Shown here: positions 8,207 to 17,208 of the stretch, piece by piece
Position numbering within the stretch: position 1 is the stretch's first letter
Layout: every line of letters begins with the position of its first letter
NCBI GenBank assembly: GCA_964498065.1
Contig: CAZCFZ010000002.1
Location: forward strand, 1 to 64,000
Direction: 5' to 3'
Length of the DNA stretch: 64,000 bases
From: FEN-1297 sp964498065
Lineage (GTDB): Bacteria; Bacteroidota; Ignavibacteria; Ignavibacteriales; Ignavibacteriaceae
Program-made: the position numbers and the translations under genes
Notes under the pieces: generated by a model
Databases searched by the model: none
Told to the model about the DNA's origin: nothing
The model's input: the letters and a program-made list of their open reading frames with translations, nothing else

Positions 8207-11200
8207 ATGAAAAGTAATTTTGATATTGTACGCGATACTTTCGATGCCTTATGGGTCGAACATGGATATGGGACAAGATTCCAGGGTTTTCAAAATCTAA
8301 TGCGGCTGAGAATCCGGGATATTCTCCTTGTTTCAAGTCTTTACGACCTTTATCTTTTTGAAGAGGACGGCAGACTTTACGAACTTATTCGAAACGAATA
8401 CCAGGGATTAAACTTAAGCCATTCTCCCGAACTGACCAGAGTTTCCAGCGGGAAGGATGCAATTACTCTTGCAAAAGAAGAGCATCGTTTCGATTTAATT
8501 ATAACTACTCTTCATATAGAGGATATGCATGCAATCAGCTTTGCAAAACTTGTCAGAGAATCCGGTCTGGATATCCCGATTGTTCTTTTAGCACACGATA
8601 ACAAAGAATTAAATCAAATCCTGCTTAACAAAAATGCCGACGTGTTCGATAAAATTTTTGTATGGCAGGGAGATTTCAGAATCATTATTGCAATCATCAA
8701 ATTTTTAGAAGACCGGATGAATGTCGAAAATGACACTCGCTTAGTAGGGGTACAGACGATTATTGTCATTGAAGATAATGTAAGATACTATTCTTCATTC
8801 CTTCCCTTAATTTACACCGAAATGCTGAAACAGTCACAGAGATTAATCTCCGAGGGAATTAATCTTACTCATAAATTTTTAAGAATGAGAGCCAGGCCTA
8901 AAATACTCTTATGTTCAAATTACGAAGAAGCTTGGAAATATTATGAAAAATATAAAGAATTTTTACTAGGCATTATATCCGACATAGATTTTCCGAGAGA
9001 AGGTGAACATGATCCTAAAGCAGGGATAATTTTTGCGAAGAATGTTAAACAGGAACACTATGATATTCCTATTTTGCTTCTTTCAAACATGGAAGAAAAT
9101 TCTTCGGATGCCGGAGAAGTAGGTGCCTCGTTTATATTAAAAGATTCCCAGTTATTATTAAATGATCTGCGACGATTTATGTATCAGTATTTCAGCTTCG
9201 GCGACTTTATCTTCAGGACTCACAGCGGCATGGAAGTCGGCAGGGCCTACGATTTAAAAAGTTTGGAAGATCAAATAAAAATCGTTCCTGTGGATAGTAT
9301 AAAATATCATGCGGAGAGAAATCATTTCTCCAATTGGCTTAAAGCAAGAACAGAGTTTTGGCTAGCACATCAATTACGACCTAGAAAAGTATCGGATTAT
9401 CATTCGGTTAATGATTTACGAAAAGATTTGATTGCCTCGCTTCATAGTTATAGAAATATTAGACAGCGTGGATTGATAACTGATTTTAAAAAAGAAACAT
9501 TTGATGCAGAAAGCAGCTTTGCAAGAATCGGCGGCGGATCGCTTGGCGGCAAAGCAAGAGGCCTTGGCTTTGTAAATACTTTGATAAATAATTACAATGT
9601 AAGAGATCAATTTAACAATGTACAGATATACGTCCCGCCGGCAGTTGTAGTCGGTACGGAAGTGTTTGATCAATTTGTTGATGAAAATAATTTGAGAGAG
9701 TTTGCACTGAACAGCGATGATGATGAAGAAATTACCCGAAAGTTTATTGAAGCGGAAAAATTTCCCGAAGAGATCCTTGGCGAGCTGGTAGCGTTTCTGG
9801 ATATAATTCATTCTCCTCTTGCCGTTCGTTCTTCAAGCCTGCTTGAAGACTCACAGTACCATCCTTTTGCCGGTGTATATAAAACTTACATGCTGCCGAA
9901 CAATCAATCGAATCCGTTGATAAGATTAAATAATCTTTTAAACACAATTAAAAGAGTTTATGCTTCCACATTTTATCAGAGTACAAAAGATTATATCAAG
10001 ATAACTTCGTACCGGCTCGAAGAAGAAAAGATGGCTGTTATCATTCAAAAAATGATCGGAAGAAAACATGAAAACAGATATTATCCCGATGTTTCGGGAG
10101 TAGCAAAATCATACAATTTTTATCCTCTTCCGCCGCAGAAATCTAATGACGGAATTGCTTCTGTTGCTATCGGCTTGGGCAAAATGGTTGTTGACGGAGG
10201 AAATACCGTAAGGTTTTGCCCCAAATATCCAACTGATTTGGTACAGTTTTATTCTATTAAAGAAACACTTAATACCAGCCAGCATGAATTTTTTGCATTA
10301 CAGTTGGACGCTAATTATGATTACGGTTTTGTAACACATGATATGATGCTGCAATTATATCCGCTGGATGTTGCAGAGAACGATGATACTTTGAAATATG
10401 TAGGCGCAACTTATTCAAAAGATAATGATTCTATTTCCGACGGTCTATCGCGCCAGGGTTTAAGAGTCGTAACATTCGGACCTATTCTAAGACACAAAAT
10501 ATTTCCGCTGCCGGAAATTTTAGATCTGCTTTTGGATATGGGTACATGGGGAATGGGAACGCCTGTAGAAATTGAGTTTGCAGTCAATATCTCAGAGGAT
10601 AAAGATAAACATACTGAATTCGGTCTGCTTCAAATGCGGCCTCTGGTAATACATCGCGAACTGGATGAATTAAATATTGAAGAATTTGATTCGAAAAAAT
10701 TAATTTGCCAGAGTAATCAGGTCTTAGGCAACGGTGCAATGAAAGATATCTATGATATTGTATTGGTAGATTATCATTTATTTGATAGATCTAAAAGCCG
10801 GGAAGTCGCCAAGGAAGTAAGCTACTTTAACAATCAGTTGATTAAGGAAAGACGTCCTTATCTTTTAATTGGAGTCGGAAGATGGGGTTCTCTCGATCCG
10901 TGGCTTGGCATTCCGGTTAATTGGGAACAAATATCGGGAGCTAAAGCAATTATCGAAACGAGCTTTAAAGAAATGTCGGTAACACCGTCACAGGGCTCGC
11001 ATTTTTTTCAAAATATAACTTCATTTATGATCGGATACTTTACGGTAAATTCACACGACGGATATATTGATTGGGATTGGCTTTTAACTCAAGAACCTCT
11101 GGAAGTACAACAATTTACGAAGCACTTAAGATTCGATAAGCCGATTACAATTAAAATGAACGGACATAAAAACAAAGGTGTAATTTTAAAACCGGATTAA
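8207..11200 (+). CDS. REC-REC-ATP-grasp protein (PEP synthase/PPDK N-terminal-like), copy 2
   Basis: A 997-residue paralogue of the protein at 3231 with the same order of parts: a degenerate receiver with DLIITT in place of the phospho-Asp and VWQGDF in place of the Lys, an intact receiver (VIEDN, GIISD, LLLSN, FILKD), the RNHFSNWLKARTEFWLAH linker, then the ATP-grasp domain with GGKARG, AVRSSSLLED, EIEFAV and LQMRP. The C-terminal unit keeps GVGRWGSLD and TPSQGSHFFQN but has no TSHA phosphohistidine motif and no PEP barrel. The histidine of copy 1 in SLDHWLG is proline here, so it is not essential. There is no good ribosome site before the ATG. Its role is unknown; pairing with a glutamate dehydrogenase suggests a link to nitrogen or carbon status. 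Confidence 0.85.
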   Translation: MKSNFDIVRDTFDALWVEHGYGTRFQGFQNLMRLRIRDILLVSSLYDLYLFEEDGRLYELIRNEYQGLNLSHSPELTRVSSGKDAITLAKEEHRFDLIITTLHIEDMHAISFAKLVRESGLDIPIVLLAHDNKELNQILLNKNADVFDKIFVWQGDFRIIIAIIKFLEDRMNVENDTRLVGVQTIIVIEDNVRYYSSFLPLIYTEMLKQSQRLISEGINLTHKFLRMRARPKILLCSNYEEAWKYYEKYKEFLLGIISDIDFPREGEHDPKAGIIFAKNVKQEHYDIPILLLSNMEENSSDAGEVGASFILKDSQLLLNDLRRFMYQYFSFGDFIFRTHSGMEVGRAYDLKSLEDQIKIVPVDSIKYHAERNHFSNWLKARTEFWLAHQLRPRKVSDYHSVNDLRKDLIASLHSYRNIRQRGLITDFKKETFDAESSFARIGGGSLGGKARGLGFVNTLINNYNVRDQFNNVQIYVPPAVVVGTEVFDQFVDENNLREFALNSDDDEEITRKFIEAEKFPEEILGELVAFLDIIHSPLAVRSSSLLEDSQYHPFAGVYKTYMLPNNQSNPLIRLNNLLNTIKRVYASTFYQSTKDYIKITSYRLEEEKMAVIIQKMIGRKHENRYYPDVSGVAKSYNFYPLPPQKSNDGIASVAIGLGKMVVDGGNTVRFCPKYPTDLVQFYSIKETLNTSQHEFFALQLDANYDYGFVTHDMMLQLYPLDVAENDDTLKYVGATYSKDNDSISDGLSRQGLRVVTFGPILRHKIFPLPEILDLLLDMGTWGMGTPVEIEFAVNISEDKDKHTEFGLLQMRPLVIHRELDELNIEEFDSKKLICQSNQVLGNGAMKDIYDIVLVDYHLFDRSKSREVAKEVSYFNNQLIKERRPYLLIGVGRWGSLDPWLGIPVNWEQISGAKAIIETSFKEMSVTPSQGSHFFQNITSFMIGYFTVNSHDGYIDWDWLLTQEPLEVQQFTKHLRFDKPITIKMNGHKNKGVILKPD

Positions 11201-11278
11201 ATAAAACACATTAATCCAAAGGATAAATATTTCATTTTTTTAATAGTTCAAACCGGGGATAAAATAATACTTAAGAAT

Positions 11279-11284
11279 AAAGGG
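11279..11284 (+). promoter_or_regulatory. Ribosome binding site deciding the zinc-ribbon start
   Basis: AAAGGG lies 8 bases before ATG 11293 but directly abuts the in-frame GTG at 11284, so the ATG is the better start. Confidence 0.6.
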
Positions 11285-11292
11285 TGAGAAAA

Positions 11293-11505
11293 ATGCCTGA
11301 TGAAAGTCCCGAACAAAAACAAAATACTTTGAGTTCATGCCCGCATTGCGGACACAAACTTAGCCCATGGCAGCAAGTTCTGCTAAGTGTTGATCGAACA
11401 CTAACTTGTAAAAACTGCTGGTATCGTATCATATTGGATGTATTTGAATCCGAATCTGAGAATCCAAAAGGACAAGAAGAGAAAAAAAATAGTGAAGGGA
11501 AATAA
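11293..11505 (+). CDS. Small zinc-ribbon protein
   Basis: A 70-residue protein with two CxxC knuckles, C16-C19 (CPHCGHK) and C39-C42 (CKNC), 19 residues apart, which should bind one zinc. The C-terminus is a charged, probably disordered tail rich in Glu and Lys. It resembles the small cxxc_20_cxxc class of zinc-ribbon proteins, which have no known function. The stop codon is only 2 bases before the third glutamate dehydrogenase ATG, so the two are probably translated together. A role as adaptor or regulator of that enzyme is speculation. Confidence 0.75.
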   Translation: MPDESPEQKQNTLSSCPHCGHKLSPWQQVLLSVDRTLTCKNCWYRIILDVFESESENPKGQEEKKNSEGK

Positions 11506-11507
11506 AT

Positions 11508-12755
11508 ATGGAATCATATAATTCTTTTAAAGTAGCACAACAGCAAATTCTAGAAGCTGCTAAAATTTTAAATCTGGATGAAGCAACCGTTCAGCTTTTA
11601 ATTGAACCCCAGAAAGAGCTAAACTTTTCTCTTCATGTAAAAATGGATAATGGTAAAGTCAAAATATTTAAAGGCTACCGGATCCAATATAATTATGCAA
11701 GAGGACCTGCAAAAGGAGGAATAAGATTTCATCCCGATGAAACAGTAGATACAATCAGAGCGCTTGCCTGCTGGATGACATGGAAAACAGCAGTGGTCGA
11801 TCTTCCGTTGGGCGGAGGTAAAGGCGGTGTCTGCTGTGATCCGAAATCAATGTCAACTCGTGAACTTGAAAATCTTTCAAGAGAATATATTAGAGCAGTT
11901 GCGCCTTACATAGGAATTGATAAAGATATACCGGCTCCGGATGTATATACAAATCCGCAGACAATGGCGTGGATGATGGACGAGTATGAAACAATCGTTA
12001 ATAATCACCAGCCTGGTGTTTTAACCGATAAGCCTACGCAAGTTGGAGGAACAGAAGGAAGAAGGGATGCGACAGCCCGCGGCGGTGTAATAACAGTGCG
12101 GGAAGCTTGCAAAATTTTAAATGTCGATCCAACCGGGAAGTTCGCTATTCAAGGATTCGGTAATGCAGGGCAGAGGGCAGCTTTACTACATCATGAAATT
12201 TTAGGCGGAGGTAAATTAATCGCCGTAAGCGACTCAAGAGGTTCAATTTTTAACGCTGATGGTTTTGATTCAAAAGAATTAGTAACTCATAAATTAAAAA
12301 CCGGAACCGTACTAGGATTTCCCGGAGCTAAACAAATCCCGCATGAAGAACTGCTTGAATTAAAAGTTGATGTACTTTATCCTGCCGCATTAGAAAATGC
12401 TATCTCGGAAACAAATGCAAAAAATATAAGAGCAAAAATTGTCTGCGAACTGGCTAACGGACCTACGACTCCCGAAGCAGATTTAATTTTAAGTAAGAAT
12501 GGAGTGCATGTTATACCCGATATCCTGGCAAGTGCCGGCGGTGTAACAGTTTCATATTTCGAAATGGTACAGGATAAATACTCTTTCTTCTGGGATGAAA
12601 ATACGGTTAATGAAAGATTGGATAAGAAATTAACAAATGCTTATCATCGCGTTCATGAAGCGGTTAAAGAAAAAAATGTTCATCCGAGATTGGCAGCAAT
12701 GGTAGTTGGTGTTGCAAGAGTTGCAGAAGCATGTAAACTTAGAGGCTGGGTCTAG
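11508..12755 (+). CDS. Glu/Leu/Phe/Val dehydrogenase, GudB/archaeal-type GDH
   Basis: A 415-residue enzyme of the shorter hexameric glutamate dehydrogenase branch found in archaea, Thermotoga and Bacillus. Expected residues are present: K69 in GPAKGGIR, K93 in TWKTA, K105 in LGGGKGG and D145 in IPAPDV, with a nucleotide site QGFGNAGQ near 215-222 followed by VSDSRG. It is clearly a different branch from the two enzymes upstream, so the locus carries three distinct glutamate dehydrogenases. An AAGGG site precedes the ATG and overlaps the end of the zinc-ribbon gene, indicating translational coupling. Coenzyme choice is unclear: D242 in SDS might favour either nucleotide. A leucine or valine dehydrogenase is less likely given the length. 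Confidence 0.9.
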   Translation: MESYNSFKVAQQQILEAAKILNLDEATVQLLIEPQKELNFSLHVKMDNGKVKIFKGYRIQYNYARGPAKGGIRFHPDETVDTIRALACWMTWKTAVVDLPLGGGKGGVCCDPKSMSTRELENLSREYIRAVAPYIGIDKDIPAPDVYTNPQTMAWMMDEYETIVNNHQPGVLTDKPTQVGGTEGRRDATARGGVITVREACKILNVDPTGKFAIQGFGNAGQRAALLHHEILGGGKLIAVSDSRGSIFNADGFDSKELVTHKLKTGTVLGFPGAKQIPHEELLELKVDVLYPAALENAISETNAKNIRAKIVCELANGPTTPEADLILSKNGVHVIPDILASAGGVTVSYFEMVQDKYSFFWDENTVNERLDKKLTNAYHRVHEAVKEKNVHPRLAAMVVGVARVAEACKLRGWV

Positions 12756-12762
12756 ACGACCT

Positions 12763-12978
12763 CCCTCGTTCTCCTTTCCTAAACTTAAACTTGCTGTTGA
12801 AATCGACGGTTATATTCACGATTTAACTGAATAAAAAGTACATGGTACAATAAGGCAGCAGTATATAGAACAAATCTGAATAAGATTCATACGAATTAGA
12901 AATGAAGAATTATTCGGCAATCCGAATAAAGCATTTGATAAAATTGAAAACTTTATAGATAAGAATTTGGCTCAGTAA
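12763..12978 (+). pseudogene. Decayed DUF559 (Vsr-like) endonuclease remnant
   Basis: In the frame beginning at 12784 the sequence reads LKLAVEIDGYIHDLTE, stop, then IRQQYIEQI, stop, then IRFIRIRNEELFGNP and a helical end closing at 12978. This is the core of DUF559, whose usual form has KLAIEIDG followed later by IRFRNEEV. There are two in-frame stops, no start and the N-terminal half is missing, so it is a dead fragment. Such genes are common in this bacterial group and often move. It lies directly after the third glutamate dehydrogenase. Confidence 0.75.
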
Positions 12979-13081
12979 TTGCTTTTTAAAAATCAGTTTA
13001 TTTCCCCATTGCTTATATTAATTTGTTATTTATAATATCAATCCTAGTTCCTGACACAAATAAATATTTTCTTTTATTAAT

Positions 13082-13111
13082 TTGACAAATAATTATATTT
13101 ATCTTTAGTTT
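13082..13111 (+). promoter_or_regulatory. Possible promoter for the KefB-type antiporter
   Basis: TTGACA at 13082-13087 and TAGTTT at 13106-13111 are separated by 18 bases and end about 40 bases before the ATG at 13153. The -10 box matches the consensus poorly. Confidence 0.3.
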
Positions 13112-13152
13112 CATACAGACACTTCTTTTATATAAATAATTTAAGCTTAAAA

Positions 13153-15117
13153 ATGCAGCAGTACGTTATCATAAAAGAAATAGTAATAATTCTTTTGGTT
13201 TCTATTCCGATAATATTCCTGTTTAAAAAAATTAACATTCCGAGTATTCTCGGTTTCTTAGTAACCGGGATGATAATTGGTCCTTATGGTTTTAAACTGA
13301 TCTCCAATCTTCAAAATATTGAAGCTATGGCTGAGATTGGAGTTATTTTGCTGCTATTTACGATAGGATTGGAAGTATCCTTAGGAAAATTATTAAGAAT
13401 GAAAAAAATATTATTCTTAATCGGATGCTCTCAGATAATTTTAACTATTCTTATAACTTCCCTTATTTTTTATTTCCTGAAAGTTCCGCTGTCAAACTCA
13501 ATTTTTTATGGAATGCTTGTAAGTTTATCGAGTACTGCGATAGTGCTCAAATTGCTTTCGGATAAAAATGAAATAGATGCGCCGCATGGAAGGATCTCGC
13601 TTGTTATCCTCATACTTCAGGATCTTGCAATCGTTCCGATGCTGATTTTATTGCCCGTCCTCAGCGGAGGAAATAATTTGTCTGCCGCGCAAATATTTAT
13701 TCAACTAATATATGCTCTCGGCTTAATTGCAATAATAGTGCTGGCAGCAAAAGTATTTATGCCTAAAATATTATTTCAATTAGCCAGGTTAAGAATAAGA
13801 GAAGCATTTACAATTGGCGTTATGTTTTTGTTATTAGGTACGGCATATCTCACCCACTCTATCGGCTTGTCGTTTGCAATAGGTGCTTTTATTGCCGGAC
13901 TTATTCTTTCGGAGTCGGACTTCAGCCATCAGATTACTTCAGAAATTATTCCTCTGAAAGATGCATTCAACAGTATATTTTTTGTTTCAATCGGATTACT
14001 TTTAAATATTCAATTTGTGCTTAACAATATTCTGCTTCTTGTTTCCGTTACATTTGCGATAATAATATTAAAAACATCAATAGCAACTCTTCTAGTAAAG
14101 ATTATTAGGTATCCTTTTCGTACGGCAATAATAACCGGTTTTGGAATTTCGCAAATAGGAGAATTTTCTTTTGTCCTTTCCCAGTCAGGATTAAAATATA
14201 ATTTAATAGGAAACGATTTTTACAATGCATTTCTTGCAGCGTCTATTTTTACAATGCTTGCTACCCCGTTACTGCTGAAGCTTGCTCCTGCAATCGGGTA
14301 TAAGGTTAACGATGTTATTAAAGCTGCCGGCAGTGAAAAAGAAGAATTAAAAAATCATGTAATAATTGTAGGTTACGGGTTGAACGGACAAAATCTTGCA
14401 AGAGTTTTAAAAGAAACCGGGATCGATTTTGTTATTATAGAAATGAATCCGGAAACAGTAAAAGCGGAAAAGCTAAAGGGTAAAAAATTAATTTTCGGGG
14501 ACGTAACCAGGGAGGGCATTTTACAAACAGCAGGAATTGAAAATGCCTCAATAATTGTTTTTGCAATTTCAGATCCCTCGGCTTCGAAACGGGGACTTCA
14601 GCTTGCGAAAAGACTTAATCCCAAAATTCATACGGTAATAAGAACCAGATTTACTTCGGAAATTAACGATTTAATTGCATTGGGTGCGGATGAAGTTATT
14701 CCGGAAGAATTTGAAACTTCTCTTAGAATATTTATTAAAGTGCTTGAAAAATATCATATTCCGCGAAATGTAATAAATGAACATGCAGCTCTATTAAGAG
14801 GAGAATCATATGGAATGATGAGAAGCGAAAGCGCTTCCGGTGCTCCTTCCTTAAATCTGGATAAAATTTTGGCTGCCGGATTAACCGAAATATTCTATGT
14901 ATCGGAAGACAGCAGCCTTATCGGCAAGACTATGCGCGATATAAATCTTCGCGCACTAACCGGCACAACAATAATAGCTATTGTAAGAGAAAACCAAACA
15001 ATTAATAATCCCGGCGGTGATGAAAAGATCCAATCCAAAGATACTCTTGTATTAACAGGAACTCATAAATCAGTTGACGACGCGATTAATTTTTTAGCCG
15101 GCAATAAAATCATCTAA
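13153..15117 (+). CDS. KefB-type monovalent cation:proton antiporter (CPA2) with RCK domains
   Basis: A 654-residue inner-membrane protein. Residues 1 to about 385 contain roughly a dozen hydrophobic segments of the sodium/hydrogen exchanger fold. A TrkA-N/RCK domain starts near residue 398 with VIIVGYGLNG, a nucleotide-binding loop, and runs to about 515. A TrkA-C domain fills about 575-654 (SLIGKTMRDINLR). This layout is that of KefB/KefC-like potassium or sodium efflux systems gated by ligand binding to the RCK part. No KefF/KefG ancillary protein is nearby. There is no clear ribosome site. Its stop is 22 bases from the stop of the convergent SGNH hydrolase gene. Confidence 0.85.
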   Translation: MQQYVIIKEIVIILLVSIPIIFLFKKINIPSILGFLVTGMIIGPYGFKLISNLQNIEAMAEIGVILLLFTIGLEVSLGKLLRMKKILFLIGCSQIILTILITSLIFYFLKVPLSNSIFYGMLVSLSSTAIVLKLLSDKNEIDAPHGRISLVILILQDLAIVPMLILLPVLSGGNNLSAAQIFIQLIYALGLIAIIVLAAKVFMPKILFQLARLRIREAFTIGVMFLLLGTAYLTHSIGLSFAIGAFIAGLILSESDFSHQITSEIIPLKDAFNSIFFVSIGLLLNIQFVLNNILLLVSVTFAIIILKTSIATLLVKIIRYPFRTAIITGFGISQIGEFSFVLSQSGLKYNLIGNDFYNAFLAASIFTMLATPLLLKLAPAIGYKVNDVIKAAGSEKEELKNHVIIVGYGLNGQNLARVLKETGIDFVIIEMNPETVKAEKLKGKKLIFGDVTREGILQTAGIENASIIVFAISDPSASKRGLQLAKRLNPKIHTVIRTRFTSEINDLIALGADEVIPEEFETSLRIFIKVLEKYHIPRNVINEHAALLRGESYGMMRSESASGAPSLNLDKILAAGLTEIFYVSEDSSLIGKTMRDINLRALTGTTIIAIVRENQTINNPGGDEKIQSKDTLVLTGTHKSVDDAINFLAGNKII

Positions 15118-15139
15118 ACATGTAAACCTGTTTTAAATT

Positions 15140-15775
15140 CTATTTTTTTAAATCGCGAGCAATAACTTCAGCCATTATTTTTGCGCCTTCTTCATTCGGA
15201 TGAATTCCGTCAAAGAAATATTTTCCATCGCCGCTCATCTGGCTGTGCAGATCCATTACCGAAAGATTATTTTTTTCGGCTAATTTTTTAATGATGGGGA
15301 TTTCCCACTTGGTTAATGTTGAATCATTAATTGTCCATTTGGATTTGAATACCGGTACCGGGAGGCAAACATAAATCTTCGGATTAGTCGGAATTGTTTT
15401 AAAAGTGTCTATTAAAGCCTGGTAATCATTGGCAAAACTAGCTGAATCCCAGTTTTGAGTTTTGGTATCGTTGGTACCAAGCTGAATAATAATTATATCA
15501 GGCTGATAAACAAACACATCGTAAAATTCTTTACATGTCCAATATGGGAAGTCACCTTTCTTTCTTAGAGTAGTAGCGCTTCGTCCCAAGTTTAAAACCG
15601 AATAACCGGGTCCTAAAAGACTATCAAGTACAACAGGGTATGATGTTTTACTTTGACATGCCAAACCGTATCCTTCGGTTATACTGTCTCCAACGCAAGC
15701 TATTTTGGTATTGTTTGAACATGAAGCAAACAACATAAGGAATGGCAAGACAAAAATTATTTTGTACCGTTTCAT
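15140..15775 (-). CDS. SGNH/GDSL-family hydrolase lipoprotein
   Basis: A 211-residue predicted lipoprotein: a short hydrophobic N-terminus ends in a lipobox at C19 (FASC). Mature residues show the SGNH blocks: GDSITEG with nucleophile S31, an LGTNDT block, and DGIHPNEEG with D189 and H192 completing the triad. Such enzymes are esterases or acyl hydrolases acting on lipids, sugar acetyl groups or thioesters; the substrate is not clear. Convergent with the antiporter gene. The divergent neighbour is the Sco gene, 402 bases away. Confidence 0.83.
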   Translation of the reverse strand: MKRYKIIFVLPFLMLFASCSNNTKIACVGDSITEGYGLACQSKTSYPVVLDSLLGPGYSVLNLGRSATTLRKKGDFPYWTCKEFYDVFVYQPDIIIIQLGTNDTKTQNWDSASFANDYQALIDTFKTIPTNPKIYVCLPVPVFKSKWTINDSTLTKWEIPIIKKLAEKNNLSVMDLHSQMSGDGKYFFDGIHPNEEGAKIMAEVIARDLKK

Positions 15776-16177
15776 AATATTATCTCTATTTTGTATCCTA
15801 AAAATTAAATGCGCTTTAATAAAATTATTTTCACTTATTTAAAAACGAGGCAAGGATTTACTTTTTAAAATATGTTATAATTATCACTTTTATTTTTATT
15901 AGTATGCCAATTGTTTTAAGTATTATTTCAATTCGCATAATGCGATTCCTAAGCCTAATAAATTTAGCAAATAAAAACTAAATTAATTCGGATTAAGGAA
16001 ATACCAAATGTTTAAAAAACATTGGGTGTCTTAACTCAGGTGTCAGCGTTCACAACGGATTTTTATCACTTCAATATTGATACAGAAATAGTTAAACTTA
16101 AATACGGATTTCAAATATGTATACTAAAATTATAAATCCCTGTTTACTTCTAATAAATTTCTCATAGGAAAAAATTC
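15776..16177. other. Gene-free stretch between divergent genes
   Basis: This 402-base AT-rich spacer lies between the SGNH hydrolase and Sco genes and should hold both promoters. I see no confident promoter, hairpin or small gene in it. Confidence 0.4.
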
Positions 16178-16795
16178 ATGTTAAGCTTATTCAAAAACAG
16201 AAGCGCTCTATTTTTTTTACCCGTAATATTTTTTTCTCTCTTTTTAATTAGCGGCTGCGAAAGCAAGCTGCCTGAGGATAAAAGTATCGGAGACCAGTCA
16301 TATTCATTGATTAATCAGGACAGCAGCAAGGTAGTTTTCCCGGATGCTTTTAAAGGCAAAATCGTCGTAATGAGTTTTATTTATACAAACTGCCCGGATA
16401 TTTGTCCGTTAACTACACATAATATGCAGATGATTCAGGAACAAGTTAAAAAAGACAACATAAAGAATGTCCAATTTGTTGAGTTAAGCTTCGATCCTAC
16501 GCGCGATACCCCTTCTATATTAAAAAAATACGGAGATATCCGGAACATTAATTACGGTAATTTTGAATTTTTAACTGGCAAAAAATCTGCAGTTGATACG
16601 TTAATTCATCATATGAATGTATTCGCCATCCCAAGCGACACTACTTTTACAAAAAGCGGCCAGCCGGTTTACTTTTTTACACATACGGATAGAATTACTC
16701 TGCTAGATCAAAACGGCAGGATAAGAAACGAATACCGCGGAAGCAAGGCTAATGTTGCTGAAATTGTTAAAGATATTAAAATTTTAGGAGATTAA
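16178..16795 (+). CDS. Sco1/SenC-family copper chaperone lipoprotein
   Basis: A 205-residue lipoprotein with lipobox ISGC at C27 and a thioredoxin-like SCO domain. The copper-binding set is complete: C72 and C76 in NCPDICPLT and H169 in FFTHTDR. Sco proteins deliver copper to the CuA centre of cytochrome oxidase or keep its cysteines reduced. The gene is 5 bases upstream of the PCuAC gene, so the pair is an operon for oxidase copper loading, although no oxidase gene is in this window. A TAGGA site precedes the ATG. Confidence 0.9.
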   Translation: MLSLFKNRSALFFLPVIFFSLFLISGCESKLPEDKSIGDQSYSLINQDSSKVVFPDAFKGKIVVMSFIYTNCPDICPLTTHNMQMIQEQVKKDNIKNVQFVELSFDPTRDTPSILKKYGDIRNINYGNFEFLTGKKSAVDTLIHHMNVFAIPSDTTFTKSGQPVYFFTHTDRITLLDQNGRIRNEYRGSKANVAEIVKDIKILGD

Positions 16796-16800
16796 TTAAA

Positions 16801-17205
16801 ATGATACTAATTCTTTCTTTGCTTACTTTATTGAACTTTAACACTCCGAAACTAAATGTGGAAAACGTCTGGATAAGACCAGCAGATAAAGGTATGAACA
16901 GTGCAATGTATTTTAAGATTGTTAATAATTCGGATAAACCCGATACACTATACAAAGCAGCTTCTACAACGGCGGAACTTGTACAGATTCATGAGACATT
17001 TAAGAAAAACGGCTTAATGGGAATGCGCGAAGTAAAATATATTGTAATTAAACCTCATTCTACATTAACTTTTAAGCCCGGCGGCTACCATGTTATGTTT
17101 ATAAAAATTAACAAAGATTTTAAATTAAAATCTAAAGTTGATGCAGCGCTTTATTTTAAGGTCGCAGGAAAAATTAATGTTAAAGCAGTCGTAAAAGGAC
17201 AATAA
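16801..17205 (+). CDS. PCuAC-type periplasmic copper chaperone
   Basis: A 134-residue exported protein with a short hydrophobic start. The copper-binding pattern is exactly that of the family: H64, ten residues, M75, twenty-one residues, H97, one residue, M99. PCuAC passes Cu(I) to the CuA or CuB site of cytochrome oxidase, often together with Sco, whose gene is immediately upstream. The ribosome site TTAGGAG overlaps the end of the Sco gene. The signal peptide is short and its cleavage site is unclear. Only 3 bases separate its stop from that of the convergent purU. Confidence 0.87.
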   Translation: MILILSLLTLLNFNTPKLNVENVWIRPADKGMNSAMYFKIVNNSDKPDTLYKAASTTAELVQIHETFKKNGLMGMREVKYIVIKPHSTLTFKPGGYHVMFIKINKDFKLKSKVDAALYFKVAGKINVKAVVKGQ

Positions 17206-17208
17206 TTT

